Below are positions 50,401 to 56,120 of a stretch of DNA of 64,000 nucleotides, piece by piece. Positions within the stretch are counted from its first letter, which is position 1; each line of letters opens with the position of its first letter. The stretch comes from Lytechinus pictus (lineage: Eukaryota; Echinodermata; Echinoidea; Temnopleuroida; Toxopneustidae). Below the pieces are notes generated by a model. That model was not told the origin of the DNA, did not search any database, and saw nothing but the letters and a program-made list of their open reading frames with translations. The position numbers were made by a program, and so were the translations under genes. Where the stretch lies: NCBI RefSeq assembly GCF_037042905.1, contig NC_087247.1, positions 64,565,420-64,629,419 of the forward strand, given 5' to 3'.

Positions 50401-53400
50401 CCGTATGCATAAAAAGATCAAGCAATCGCTAACTGACTGCTAGCATTTCCTTGACAATTAAGTTATTGCTCAAAAGTGTATGCATAAAGCAAGCATTTCG
50501 TTTGTACGTTTTTATAAGCACTTGCTTGGGTTTTTTCAAGCTCCTTCAGAGCAGCTCGAGCATTTATGTTTATGCACCTGAGAGAGAACCCAAAGGTGTA
50601 CCATAGCCCACATATGCATGTTTTCTTCCGTATAAGTGTAAACCAAATGCCAAACATATAAATTTATCAAAGAGAAACAAGTTAGTTTGACACCACGTCT
50701 GAGGAAAAGATGTTAGATGAAAGAAGCGTTAATTTGCACTGGCACACCTTTGCATTCGAGTCCTGCCTATTCTGTGAGCCATGTTCGCACCAGCATGACA
50801 TCGCTACTGGTCAAACCGCTAGCAACTGCTTTCTGAAGACAAGAAAAGGGTTCAAGCATTAGCAATGGGTCATGCATATGAAATAAAGCAATTGCTGAAA
50901 TATGATATTTTGCTTGAATAGCTATTGATTGTGTTAAAGCAATTGCTTCTTTTTATGCATCCGACCCATTGTGTACACTATGGGTGCATGTAAAGAATAA
51001 GTAACCCCTTATTCAATATGATGAAACTTTTTTTTAAAACTGTCTTTAGCTATGTCATTTGGCAGTCATGTTTATTAACCCATGGGCAGAATTTGTGCAA
51101 AAATGAAAGTGATATGTTTATTTATGGATTGGGTGAGCACGCATCAAAGGGGGGGGGAAAAGGGGCATTTTTTTGTCAGACTCAGAAAAGCGGTGCCTAT
51201 AGTCTCGCTCTGCTATGCAGGCTGAGACAAAAATTTGTTCATTTTATTATCTAGAGCATGAAGGATACACAGATTTTGTTACAGTTGTAATCGTCTTCAG
51301 AATCTAAACGGAGTGAAGTTTAAAGGGATGGTCCGGGCTGGAAAAATTTATATCTAAATAGATAGAGTAAAATTCACTAAGCAAAATGCTGAAAATTTCA
51401 TCAAAATTGGTCAACAAATAGAATTTTAAAGTTTATCAATATTTTGTAAAAACAGTTATATGCACATCGTCATGAATATTCATTAGGTGGGCTGATGATG
51501 TCACATCCCCACTACCCTTTTTCTTATGTTATTACATGAAATCATAAATTCTTCATTTTTTCATACATGTGTAAATGATGTGTCTCCATTATGATAAAAT
51601 AAGTTGCGGCAATAGATCACTAATGTACTTAACCAGTTTTCAATCAATTGTTTTAGTTCTTGGTAAAAATGTTGAATAAACCTAATTTCATAATATAAAA
51701 TACAAAAGAACAAGTGGGGATATGACATCATCAGCCCACCTAATGAATATTCATAAAGACTAGAACTGTTTTACCAGAATAATGCAAATCTTAAAAATTC
51801 ATTAACTTTTTTATTTGTTATCCGATTTTAATCAAATTTTTAGCATTTTTCTTTGTGAATTTTACTCTATTTTTTTGAGATATAAGTATCTCCAGCCTGG
51901 ACCATCCCTTCAACACATTGTACTAGTAGGTCAATGGTACTCATCACATAAATCCTGACCCAAGACAACATAATTAGGAGTATTAAGCTCTCGCACACGC
52001 CCTTTCTACATAAAAATAGCCAATTTTTATATAGCGCTTTTCCCGGAACGGCTCAAAGCGCTTCACAGCATATTATTACCCCGGTCATTGGATTCATTTC
52101 GATTCCCTACGAAAAGTGGACAATTTCCACTCCCTGGGGAGCATTCCTTGCTTTCATCACAGCCTCATTATGGAGCTGGCAAATTAACGAACCTTATTTC
52201 ATTTTCGGATTGACGAACCTTCGGAATTACGAACCTCATTTCGTTTTCGGACAGAAGAACCTTCGGAATTATGAACCTTATTTCGTTTTCGGACTGACGA
52301 ACCTTCGGAATTATGAACCTCATTTCGTTTTCGGACTAACGACCCTTCGGAATTACAAACCTTATTTGATAATGTTAATTACGAACCTTATTTCGTTTTC
52401 GGATTTAACGAACCTTCGGAATTACAAACCTTATTTCGTTTTTGGATTATCGAACCTTCATAATTACGAACCGTCGGAAATACGAACCTTCGGAATAACG
52501 AACCTTTGGAATATCCGAACCTTCGGAATAACGAAGCTTCGGAATTACGAATGTATGCGGAATCTTCAATCTTGAACAAATTCCATCAAGGCATCACTTA
52601 TGCTAGTCCAAAAGATTTAATTCCACACCAAATACATTAGTTGTCAAATCTAAAATGACTTTATCAGGCTGACATTCCTACTAAAAAATCAGACAAGATG
52701 ATACTCTACTACAGCCCTGTAAATATCATCAAGTACACTGTACCAGTGTTCACACAATGATTAAATGGTTCAAAAGTATATGGGCATCTATGTGCTTACC
52801 AAAAATAATGGGTTAGCCTATGACCACTTTGCATGGAGTGCAAAATCAATTTTAATTGAACTTTTTATAAATACATGTACCTGTGAGTAAATTAACCAGA
52901 TACATAAGGTACATATAATTTGCTATGTAAATAATTATGTAAAACATCAATGATACTAAGTGCAGTATTCATTCTTTTGTTAAAACTTTGTAAAATTCAA
53001 GTACATGGTCTACCTTACACACAGCTTAATGAAAATGCCGTTTCATCATTTGGCAAACTCTTATCAAATAGAAAAAAGTTATAAATATTGATTGCACAAG
53101 AGTGAATAAGTAGTAAAATTTGTGAGTCAGGGAGAACAAGTAATTACTCTAACATATACTTCAAAATTCACGTACATATAGGATTAGACAAAGGTTAAGG
53201 AAAACAAGCCAACTCAATTGAGTTTCATACAATTAGTTCAGGAAATGCCTGCCAATTGACACACTTTGTTTCATATTGTGCCAAAACTACACATAGTTCT
53301 CTCCAAAATTGGCTGATTCTTTCCTATGAAAGTGAAGAAGTGTCCTACATAAACAGACAGAATTAAAAATCAATGTAAAAGGATAAATCTCTGGAATAAA

Positions 53401-55311
53401 TCCTACCATAAGAGGATTTTTTTTTCATATTGAAGTGAACACTCTTGCCTAATTTGTCTGAATCCCTGATCTCAAAGCTTTGTGTAACAGGGGCATGGAC
53501 TTACTTTTCATGAGTATTAACATCTGCACCGCGATCAGTTAGGAGTGTCAAGCATTCTAAAATAGACCTCTCAGGTAGGTTACTGGAGCACACAGCCATC
53601 AGAGGACTATACATGACTGAAATAAATCATAAAATAAATCAATTTGCACACAGGCTTTACTGTCAGTAATTTTATTTTCAAATTATGAAAATATCTTAAA
53701 CACTATCAAACAATATAGTATTTCCTATTCCCCCAAATATTACCTTTATATCATGAAGAACAATAATAAATCTGAAAATTAAGTTAGATAACTAGTAAGA
53801 GAGAGAGGGAAAGGGTAACTTAAGAAAGATTAATGAATACATGTAGGCTATTAGCCAGGAAAAAATAAGTGAAAATATATCAAGACAAATAAACTGTTGC
53901 AGATGCATTTGGGCAATTCCAAGCAAAAGTGGACATTTTCCAAAAATATATTTTGGCTCAATTTCAAGTCTGGATCAAATTTTTCTATCAAAACTCATAC
54001 GGAATATACGAAAGGGGAACATAATTAGCGACAATTTTTTTTCTTTCGCATCTCCTCATAGGAGAATCCAAACCATACAAGAAATTCTATACATTGGACT
54101 ACATATATTGTTTTTACTTAATTTCAATTTAACAGAAAACTATTGCTTGTTATGTAAAATTTTCTTTTAAATAATCTGAAGGTCATCATTTTACATCATA
54201 TCAAACAAAAATTTTAAAATGTAAGTTCATTTTATGTTGCCTGTGAGTGGATATTTCTAAAGTCACTCTGTGACCGTCACTCCGTAACCAGGTATACTGT
54301 AGGTTTATGGTTTTAGTCATAATCAATGAAATAATACACAAATTTGTTAATGTAATGCAGCATATTAAAGCTAGGACAACATAGATTCCAATAAATAAAT
54401 CAAAATTATGATAGCAATTCAAAATTCACAGAATTTGAGCAATATGTTTCCTTCTCAAATATGCATGTCCATTTTGCGTCACTCCGTAACCATGTTTATG
54501 AATATTCATACCTCATTAATTCAGCGGATCAAAATAACAAATGTATTAAATTATTTTGAAAAGTGGGTTTCAGCAACTACTGTCAGGTACCAATTCTTTG
54601 CAAATAACTATTCAAATATGGGTGATACATGTATCTTTGTTTGAATGCAAAAAAATTGTTTCTGAATGTCACTCCGTTACCGTGGAACTGCCCATTTGTA
54701 CACGTAGGTATTTAAATAAAAGGTCAAGGTAAATAAACTAGATTCCAAAAGAAACTGATCAAACTTTACAAGGGCACTGAACAAATTCCATTCAGTCAGA
54801 ATGAACATTCAATAATTAAGAGATTGGTTCGCACCACAGACAGGGTATAGCCCATCACTTCAACTGGTTTCAAAATTCAAGGTCACAAAATGGCAAAAGA
54901 AATACCAATGAAAACAAGAGATTAAACAAACTTCCCAGTTTATCAAACATGTCCTTCACAGGCATGTTTAAGTGATTGGCTTGACATGTCTCAGTAAAGA
55001 TAATTGAAGCTAACCTGTGTTTAAAAAATATTCATTTTGACGGAGTAGAATTTGTGCAGTGCCCCTGTAAAATTTAACCAGTTTCTTTGGAACCCAGTTT
55101 TTATTCTACATAGTAAACTTAAAAGAGTAAGTGAATGTAGAATGAGAGAGTAGCATGAGTAGGGTATTAAAATGATACTAACAAGATGCCTTGTGGAAAT
55201 CTGGATTAGCTCCCTGATCTAGCAGATATTTAACCATCTCAGCTTGACCACAACTTGCTGCATACATCAGAGCAGTCCAGCCTGCTTTTAACATGCAGTC
55301 CACTGCAACAC
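17266..55311 (-). CDS. ASZ1: ASZ1/GASZ-like piRNA-pathway protein, 5'-incomplete, nine exons
   Basis: Exons on the minus strand, in order: 55183-55311, 53505-53616, 35079-35190, 33289-33420, 28087-28184, 26246-26492, 22310-22419, 17920-18145, 17266-17412 (stop TAG at 17266-17268). All junctions are AG/GT and every phase matches, giving about 437 residues. The order is ankyrin repeats (about 1-162), Pro/Thr/Ser linker (163-236), SAM domain (about 237-300), helical segment (315-389) and a C-terminal hydrophobic helix (417-434) closed by KSR. This order and length fit ASZ1/GASZ (vertebrate protein about 475 residues); roughly 40-60 N-terminal residues are missing. Family knowledge: ASZ1 sits on germ-cell mitochondria/nuage and supports piRNA biogenesis and transposon silencing. 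The main alternative is another ankyrin-SAM protein, but the C-terminal anchor and spacing favour ASZ1. Introns reach 18.3 kb and are full of mobile elements. No promoter or start codon is visible. Confidence 0.88.
17920..18145 (-). CDS. ASZ1: ASZ1 exon H: helical region after SAM
   Basis: The acceptor is TTATTTTCCAG|T CTT CCA and the donor is TCG|GTAAAT. The exon is 226 nt (1 + 75 codons). It encodes a hydrophilic helical stretch with heptad-like hydrophobics, for example LILDNVNKHVAYIKSSIVHI and LLHQELRSLKIQINS. This is the place of the leucine-zipper-like region of ASZ1. The acceptor stands only about 20 bp from the end of a MITE (see 18165-18738), which seems to supply the branch point. 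Confidence 0.85.
18165..18738. mobile_element. MITE with GGGTCAGATGCATAAAAAG ends, copy 1
   Basis: The left end is GCGTCAGATGCACAAAAGGT and the right end CTTTTTATGCATCTGACCC (18721-18738 region), inverted to each other. The inside is rich in AGCAATTGCTT palindromes. The left end lies about 20 bp from the ASZ1 exon H acceptor (exon begins 18145). A related copy is at 50360-50967. No clear target duplication; class unknown. Confidence 0.75.
19418..19704. mobile_element. MITE with ATGGGTCAGCAGCCAGCTTTT ends
   Basis: ATGGGTCAGCAGCCAGCTTT on the left is complemented by AAAGCTGGCTGCTGACCCAT on the right. It is 287 bp. An inner inverted pair, TTTTGATTGGCTGA and TGACCAATCAGAG, suggests a foldback. 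Located in the ASZ1 intron between exons G and H. Confidence 0.75.
20203..20290. repeat. TTAA-MITE-like left end plus A-run
   Basis: TTAAAGGGCAAGTTCACCCA resembles the left end of the AGGTCAAGTCCACC family. The CCCCCCC(A)20 run follows. No clear right end is visible. Confidence 0.35.
21484..22054. mobile_element. TTAA-type MITE, AGGTCAAG family, copy 1
   Basis: The left end is AGGTCAAGCCCACCCCA and the right end TTGGGGTGGACTTGTCCT. Flanks are GTAA and TTAA (a TTAA target with one change). It is 571 bp, and the two halves form an imperfect foldback, for example GACATCAC-type and TGATGTCATCAG segments. It ends 256 bp short of ASZ1 exon G on its 3' side. Confidence 0.78.
22310..22419 (-). CDS. 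ASZ1: ASZ1 exon G: end of SAM domain
   Basis: The acceptor is TGATACAG and the donor is AAG|GTAAGTG. The exon is 110 nt, entering in phase 0 and leaving with AG. It encodes IGVSQVGNRKRIVESIHAIH then RKKWEPNSIRKPSLVL. 'IGV---G-R--I---I--I' is the classic final helix of SAM domains and completes the fold begun in exon F. Confidence 0.9.
22987..24965. mobile_element. 2.0-kb hAT-like element
   Basis: The perfect 14-bp inverted ends CAGAGCTGCCAACC and GGTTGGCAGCTCTG are flanked by AATGAC on both sides (22981-22986 and 24966-24971). It is 1,979 bp without a transposase frame. Subterminal stretches are A-rich (GGCAAAAAAAGGAAT and GGCAAAAACGTAATG). Inside, near 23215, is a second terminus-like CAGGGCTCGAATTAAG, and 24300-24850 is GC-richer than its surroundings. 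In the ASZ1 intron between exons F and G. Confidence 0.8.
23215..23480. repeat. Fragment beginning CAGGGCTCGAATTAA
   Basis: A hAT-style terminus is followed by GGGGCAAGGCCA and repeated AAGGCCA(C/T)TTT motifs. No matching right terminus is visible, so it is a truncated element nested in the 22987-24965 element. Confidence 0.45.
24972..26240. other. ASZ1 intron; unclassified
   Basis: Mostly AT-rich. A GC-rich pair of spots, GACCCCGGGTACGCGG (about 25482) and GTAACGCGCGTG with CGCGATCGCGCAATTGACGG (about 25945-25995), may mark the ends of an old repeat. No ORF of interest. Confidence 0.4.
26246..26492 (-). CDS. ASZ1: ASZ1 exon F: linker and first part of SAM domain
   Basis: The acceptor is TTTTTCAG|A GGT GAT and the donor is AAG|GTAGGC. 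The exon is 247 nt (1 + 82 codons). A Pro/Thr/Ser/Asn/His-rich linker, including TPATTTTAPTTNS, is followed by the SAM start DLELFLYGLKLGDLIPLFKD and ends EVTFPQLLQISEEDLEK. The 'FL-GL-L---L-F--H-ITF-LL-I-E-DL' spacing is typical of SAM helices 1-4. Confidence 0.9.
26493..28086. other. ASZ1 intron E-F; nothing recognised apart from a G-run
   Basis: AT-rich. A G-rich stretch (GGGGTGGGGTGGAGGAGAGG and a following G-run) lies at 27841-27875. Confidence 0.45.
28087..28184 (-). CDS. ASZ1: ASZ1 exon E: end of ankyrin region and start of linker
   Basis: The acceptor is ACCTGTAG and the donor is CAGG|GTAAGG. The exon is 98 nt, entering in phase 0 and leaving with GG. It encodes LSELLEAAANPAKSKTANG followed by a Ser/Pro-rich stretch ending IRA. 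It continues the helix from exon D and then becomes low-complexity linker, so the call rests mainly on phase, splice sites and position. Confidence 0.78.
29309..31305. mobile_element. 2.0-kb hAT-like element holding a pyrimidine tract
   Basis: The ends CAGGGCTCGACACTA and TAGTGTGGAGCCCTG are inverted (14 of 15). ATTTAGG is duplicated on both sides (29302-29308 and 31306-31312). The left flank has three ~65-bp direct units built on TTTACTGGTCCGACATGACC. Related GGACCAGTA units recur at 31195-31290. The middle 1.17 kb is a (CTTT)n-like tract. No transposase. In the ASZ1 intron between exons D and E. Confidence 0.8.
29945..31117 (+). repeat. ~1.17-kb polypyrimidine (CTTT)n-like tract
   Basis: Nearly uninterrupted C and T on the + strand, with mixed CTTT, CCTT, CTTTT and TCCATCC units. 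The + strand frames are Phe/Leu/Ser-rich and the minus frames Lys/Arg/Glu-rich only because of base composition. In the ASZ1 transcript this would read as polypurine. Confidence 0.9.
31883..32041. mobile_element. ~160-bp MITE with GGGGAGCGTTTCAT ends
   Basis: GGGGAGCGTTTCAT on the left is complemented by ATGAAACGCTCCCC on the right. It contains two inner palindromes around GTTGTCAGATCTGACAAC and GACTTGTCAGAT...CCGACAAGTC. No ORF. Confidence 0.75.
32130..32650. mobile_element. Foldback repeat, ~220-bp arms
   Basis: ATTCCTTGAAATTATTTTGA on the left pairs with TCAAAATAATTTCAAGGAAT on the right. Similarly TTTCACATTTTACATCTTTA pairs with AAAGATGTAAAATGTGAAAT. The centre is near 32385. No ORF. Confidence 0.75.
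32928..32954 (+). repeat. Poly-A run
   Basis: A run of more than 20 A follows GGTA, possibly the tail of an old retroposed insertion. Confidence 0.5.
33289..33420 (-). CDS. ASZ1: ASZ1 exon D: ankyrin repeat
   Basis: The acceptor is CTGTATAG and the donor is AAG|GTTTGT. The exon is 132 nt, exactly 44 codons, phase 0 at both ends. It encodes ALFYAAEGGHTRVVELLLAN, then the helix and loop ending DIAYSKDHLK. This is the last complete ankyrin repeat, and the WP|ALFYAAEGG join with exon C rebuilds a standard repeat consensus. Confidence 0.92.
33575..34085. repeat. Inverted array of a 42-bp minisatellite
   Basis: The right arm repeats TTCGGAATTACGAACCTTAT + TTCGTTTTCGGACTAACGAACC. The left arm carries the complement (GGTTCGTTAATCCGAAAACG and so on). 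The axis is near 33885, at GTTCGTAATTTCGTAACGAAC. The right end is AATTACGAATGTATGCGG. The frame giving NLRNYEPHFVFG-type repeats is a by-product. In the ASZ1 intron between exons C and D. Confidence 0.85.
35079..35190 (-). CDS. ASZ1: ASZ1 exon C: ankyrin repeat
   Basis: The acceptor CATGACAG is followed by A AGT CAC, and the donor is CCA|GTAAGT. The exon is 112 nt and ends in phase 0. It encodes the canonical repeat MTPLMVASQHGHVRVVEKLL then SCGAEVNNVDNRRWP. It lies 18,314 bp from exon B, the largest intron in the window. A four-copy 44-bp tandem repeat sits about 140 bp upstream of its acceptor. Confidence 0.92.
35331..35506. repeat. Four-copy 44-bp tandem repeat
   Basis: Unit: TAAGACAATTTACCCTGGTA + ATACAGATCAGTATTATCAAGGCA. 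The four copies differ by a few substitutions. It ends before ATAATGAACTC. About 140 bp upstream of the ASZ1 exon C acceptor. Confidence 0.9.
35507..37034. other. ASZ1 intron; nothing recognised
   Basis: AT-rich intronic DNA inside the 18.3-kb intron. Only chance frames; no inverted ends noticed. Confidence 0.45.
37035..37470. mobile_element. Repeat with AGTATACAAATAGCGAAT end
   Basis: The left part is AGTATACAAATAGCGAATAG and the right part GCTAAGTAGGCGTTGTACAA. Inside, ACGAATAAGAATATTCGCTATTTGTGT partly mirrors the left end, and TATTCAACGAGGCGTTAGCC with GAGTTGAATAGAGCG forms a hairpin. A deleted inverted copy is at 6340-6460. Confidence 0.55.
37471..38815. other. Unclassified intronic DNA with GC-richer patches
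   Basis: 37650-37900 and 38170-38390 are less AT-rich than the surroundings and have short frames without known domains. CAGGGGCCGCGGA at 38374 is the terminus of the hAT-like MITE seen at 12901 and 47765; no right end is evident. C-run at about 38711-38725. Confidence 0.4.
38820..39528 (+). repeat. ~0.7-kb polypyrimidine (CTTT)n-like tract
   Basis: Same composition as the 29945 tract, interrupted twice by TTTCAAAGAATGA(A/C)(G)GAAA(C) at about 39234 and 39380. Frames here are compositional. Confidence 0.88.
39998..41285 (+). mobile_element. HINE-like tandem-repeat element, copy 4 (complete, with a SINE-like insertion)
   Basis: The 5' end is ACAAGTGGAACGCCTCTGG and GTCTCGCCTGCAT follows. There are six internal units, then GCCGCCGTCGGAAAAGCGGC and the hairpin ending GGCGAGACAAAAA. 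A ~90-bp insertion at 40561-40650 breaks one unit at GTTAT. In the large ASZ1 intron. Confidence 0.82.
40561..40650 (-). mobile_element. SINE-like fragment with (ATT)n tail
   Basis: On the minus strand: AGGGCCCGCTGGGAGAATAG, CGGAACTGAAGCGG, CCCTGGGTAAATATACCTGT, then (ATT)n. It is flanked by GTTAT on both sides. The other HINE units run CAAAGTTATGAAGGTAATTC without interruption, so this is a clean insertion with a 5-bp duplication. I recall similar tails from invertebrate SINEs, but this is from memory. Confidence 0.55.
41286..42375. other. ASZ1 intron; nothing recognised
   Basis: No domain-bearing frame and no clear terminal repeats. Confidence 0.4.
42378..43243. mobile_element. 866-bp element with TA flanks
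   Basis: GGTGGTTTCAAACCGCCTCG on the left is mirrored by CGAGGCGGTCTGAAACCACC on the right (one mismatch). TA stands on both outer sides (42376-42377 and 43244-43245). GC-rich middle (about 42520-42620 and 42880-43020). No transposase frame. Confidence 0.75.
43246..46226. other. ASZ1 intron; nothing recognised
   Basis: AT-rich. A G-run at 44042-44056 is followed by an A/G-rich stretch that makes a Arg/Glu-rich chance frame. CCCCCCCCAAAAAAAAAA at about 45384. No exon-like frame with splice sites. Confidence 0.4.
46490..47091. mobile_element. TTAA-type MITE, AGGTCAAG family, copy 2
   Basis: The left end is AGGTCAAGTCCACCTCA and the right end TTGGGGTGGACTTGTCCT, with a perfect TTAA on both sides (46486-46489 and 47092-47095). 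It is 602 bp. Both halves carry ...TTTCATCAAAATCGGATG- and ...ACATCTGATTTTGA-type inverted segments. Inserted between two tandem units of HINE copy 5. TTAA duplication fits piggyBac-type or similar. Confidence 0.85.
47419..49518. mobile_element. TA-flanked element copy 3 (complete, 2.1 kb)
   Basis: Inverted ends TACACAACAAAAAAGTAAGT and ACTTACTTTTTTTGTTGTGT, with TA duplicated (47417-47418 and 49519-49520). The host site, read from copy 1, is GAGTTTTTGATATATTTTTA, so the insert went into a TA within the older copy 2. It is closely similar to copy 1 along its whole length, including the embedded hAT-like MITE. No transposase ORF. Confidence 0.85.
47765..47940. mobile_element. hAT-like MITE inside TA element copy 3
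   Basis: CAGGGGCCGCGGA and TCCGCGGCCCCTG ends, TATTG on both sides (47760-47764 and 47941-47945). The position within the host element equals that at 12901-13066, so the MITE was already present in a common source copy. Confidence 0.75.
50360..50967. mobile_element. MITE with GGGTCAGATGCATAAAAAG ends, copy 2
   Basis: GGGTCAGAAGCATAAAAAG on the left, CTTTTTATGCATCCGACCC on the right. AGCAATTGCTT-type palindromes inside. It interrupts TA element copy 2 between CATAGACATTG and TGTACACTATGGG, with ATTG on both sides. Confidence 0.72.
51324..51909. mobile_element. TTAA-type MITE, AGGGATGGTCC family
   Basis: The ends AGGGATGGTCCGGGCTGGA and TCCAGCCTGGACCATCCCT are inverted (one mismatch), flanked by TTAA on the left and TCAA on the right. 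586 bp. The halves fold back on each other (ATATTCATTAGGTGGGCTGA against TCAGCCCACCTAATGAATAT). The interior phrase CTGAAAATTTCATCAAAAT is shared with the AGGTCAAG family. Confidence 0.8.
52008..52180. repeat. Interspersed repeat with TATATAGCGCTTTTCCC
   Basis: TTTTATATAGCGCTTTTCCC and GGCTCAAAGCGCTTCACAG, followed by a conserved-looking stretch ending CATTATGGAGCTGGC, abut the 42-bp minisatellite. I have seen this type of sequence as a widespread metazoan repeat; no family name is claimed. Confidence 0.45.
52185..52560. repeat. One-armed array of the 42-bp minisatellite
   Basis: About eight units of GAACCTTATTTCGTTTTCGG + ACTAACGAACCTTCGGAATTAC, all in one orientation, ending GAATTACGAATGTATGCGG exactly as the right arm at 34085 does. 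A 121-residue frame with periodic NLRNYEPHFVFGLT is a by-product. Confidence 0.85.
52561..53504. other. ASZ1 intron near exon B; nothing recognised
   Basis: AT-rich intronic DNA with no visible repeats or frames. Confidence 0.45.
53505..53616 (-). CDS. ASZ1: ASZ1 exon B: ankyrin repeat
   Basis: The acceptor is TTTATTTCAG and the donor is GTAAGT. The exon is 112 nt, entering with TC to complete a Phe codon and leaving with AA. It encodes YSPLMAVCSSNLPERSILEC then LTLLTDRGADVNTHE. This is the longer second-repeat type of ASZ1, where an insertion separates the two helices (compare the '[20 protein letters not shown]' style in vertebrates). Confidence 0.9.
53911..54693. mobile_element. 783-bp element with GGGCARTTCCAMG ends
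   Basis: GGGCAATTCCAAG and CGTGGAACTGCCC are inverted (11 of 13), flanked by ATTT on both sides. Inside, GTCACTCCGTAACC occurs near 54275 and 54477, and as GTCACTCCGTTACC near 54668, about 200 bp apart. In the ASZ1 intron between exons A and B. Confidence 0.65.
55183..55311 (-). CDS. ASZ1: ASZ1 exon A (first visible): ankyrin repeat
   Basis: The acceptor is TTCAATTCAG before GTGTTGCAG, and the donor is GTTAGT. The exon is 129 nt (2 + 42 codons + 1). It encodes the ankyrin core AGWTALMYAASCGQAEMVKY followed by LLDQGANPDF. The entry phase needs a G from the preceding exon to make Gly, as in the vertebrate repeat where a Gly precedes the hydrophobic-Val-Asp turn. A HINE-like repeat begins only 67 bp upstream, so the preceding exon lies beyond at least 6 kb of repeats. 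Confidence 0.9.
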
Positions 55312-55864
55312 CTGAATTGAAGAAAATAATTGTTCTCAGCAACTATTACATTTTTTTTTTTTTTTTAAACTATTTAAACAAGTGAAACGCCTCTGGCAGT
55401 CTCGCCTGCATTACGCAATTCGATATAGAAGCAGTGCTTCCTTTGAAGAACAGCTAATGAATAATTATTCACACAAGAAAACACTAATATGATAATAAAA
55501 ATTTTTTTTTAGATTTTTTTAGATTTATTGATTTATTTCATTTCTTTTCTTTCCATTTTTCACATACAAGTCAAAAATACATAAATACAAATACATAAAT
55601 ACAATTACAAAAATGAACATAAGTAACGACCTTATACATTTGCAAAGATTTGGTAATTATACGAACAAAATACGATACTTATATATCCTCATTTTATAAA
55701 ACTTAACATTCTTAAAAGCTTGAGTATTCTTGTGTATGTTAAAAAAAAAAAAAAGGGGTGAAATGAAAAGAGAGACCAGCTGAGAAGCTAGGCTTGTTGG
55801 ACGCTGATCTCTCGAATTCGTAAATAATGTAAATAACGTAATATAATGTAAACTTGGTAAATGA

Positions 55865-56120
55865 TCATTCGAAATAAGGGAACATAAATAGTAGGAAAAT
55901 CGCTGAACATATGGAAGATAAATGCATGGTCATGGTCATGGATGATATAACAAAAAACAAACAAACAAAACAAAACAAAACAAACAGAACAATGGACGGG
56001 GGACAAGAAAAACGATAAGGAAAAGACAAATAAGAAAGAGCGAGTAGGGGAAAGGGGTCGGGGGGAGGTGGGATCTGTATGATTATCAAGTAATTGAGGT
56101 TTGTTGTGAGTAGGGGGCAA
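55865..56120. other. LINE 3' UTR with shadow frames
   Basis: The two short minus frames here, rich in Pro, Phe and Ser, overlap the end of the LINE ORF and its 3' UTR. There is no domain in them, and they are taken as untranslated sequence. Confidence 0.6.

Larger units (their letters stand above)
47345..51178 (-). mobile_element. TA-flanked element copy 2 (inverted, truncated, split)
   Basis: 47345-47416 is the right end of the element in reverse (TACGCAACAAAAAAGTAAGT, then AAACATCCATAATTTCCGAA). The sequence resumes at 49521 with TTTTACATGAGCGTGTAGG and continues in reverse to 50355, then 50970-51178 after another insertion. It stops at the part equal to about 13410 of copy 1, so the distal ~0.85 kb is missing. 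Confidence 0.75.
46227..51233 (+). mobile_element. HINE-like tandem-repeat element, copy 5 (heavily interrupted)
   Basis: It begins ACAAGTGGAACATCTCTAGC with GTCTCGCCTGCAT inside, and ends with the 3' hairpin region GTCTCGCTCTGC TATGCAGG CTGAGACAAAAAT at about 51200-51233. Between lie three tandem units, a TTAA MITE (46490-47091), and a nest of TA elements (47345-51178) that itself holds another MITE. The extra T in the 3' stem (GGCTGAGAC) suggests age. Confidence 0.72.

Noticed and set aside
52210..52575. 121-residue frame with periodic NLRNYEPHFVFGL repeats
   Set aside because: The 42-bp unit is a multiple of three, so any frame repeats. The same array is inverted at 33575-34085 and is non-coding there.
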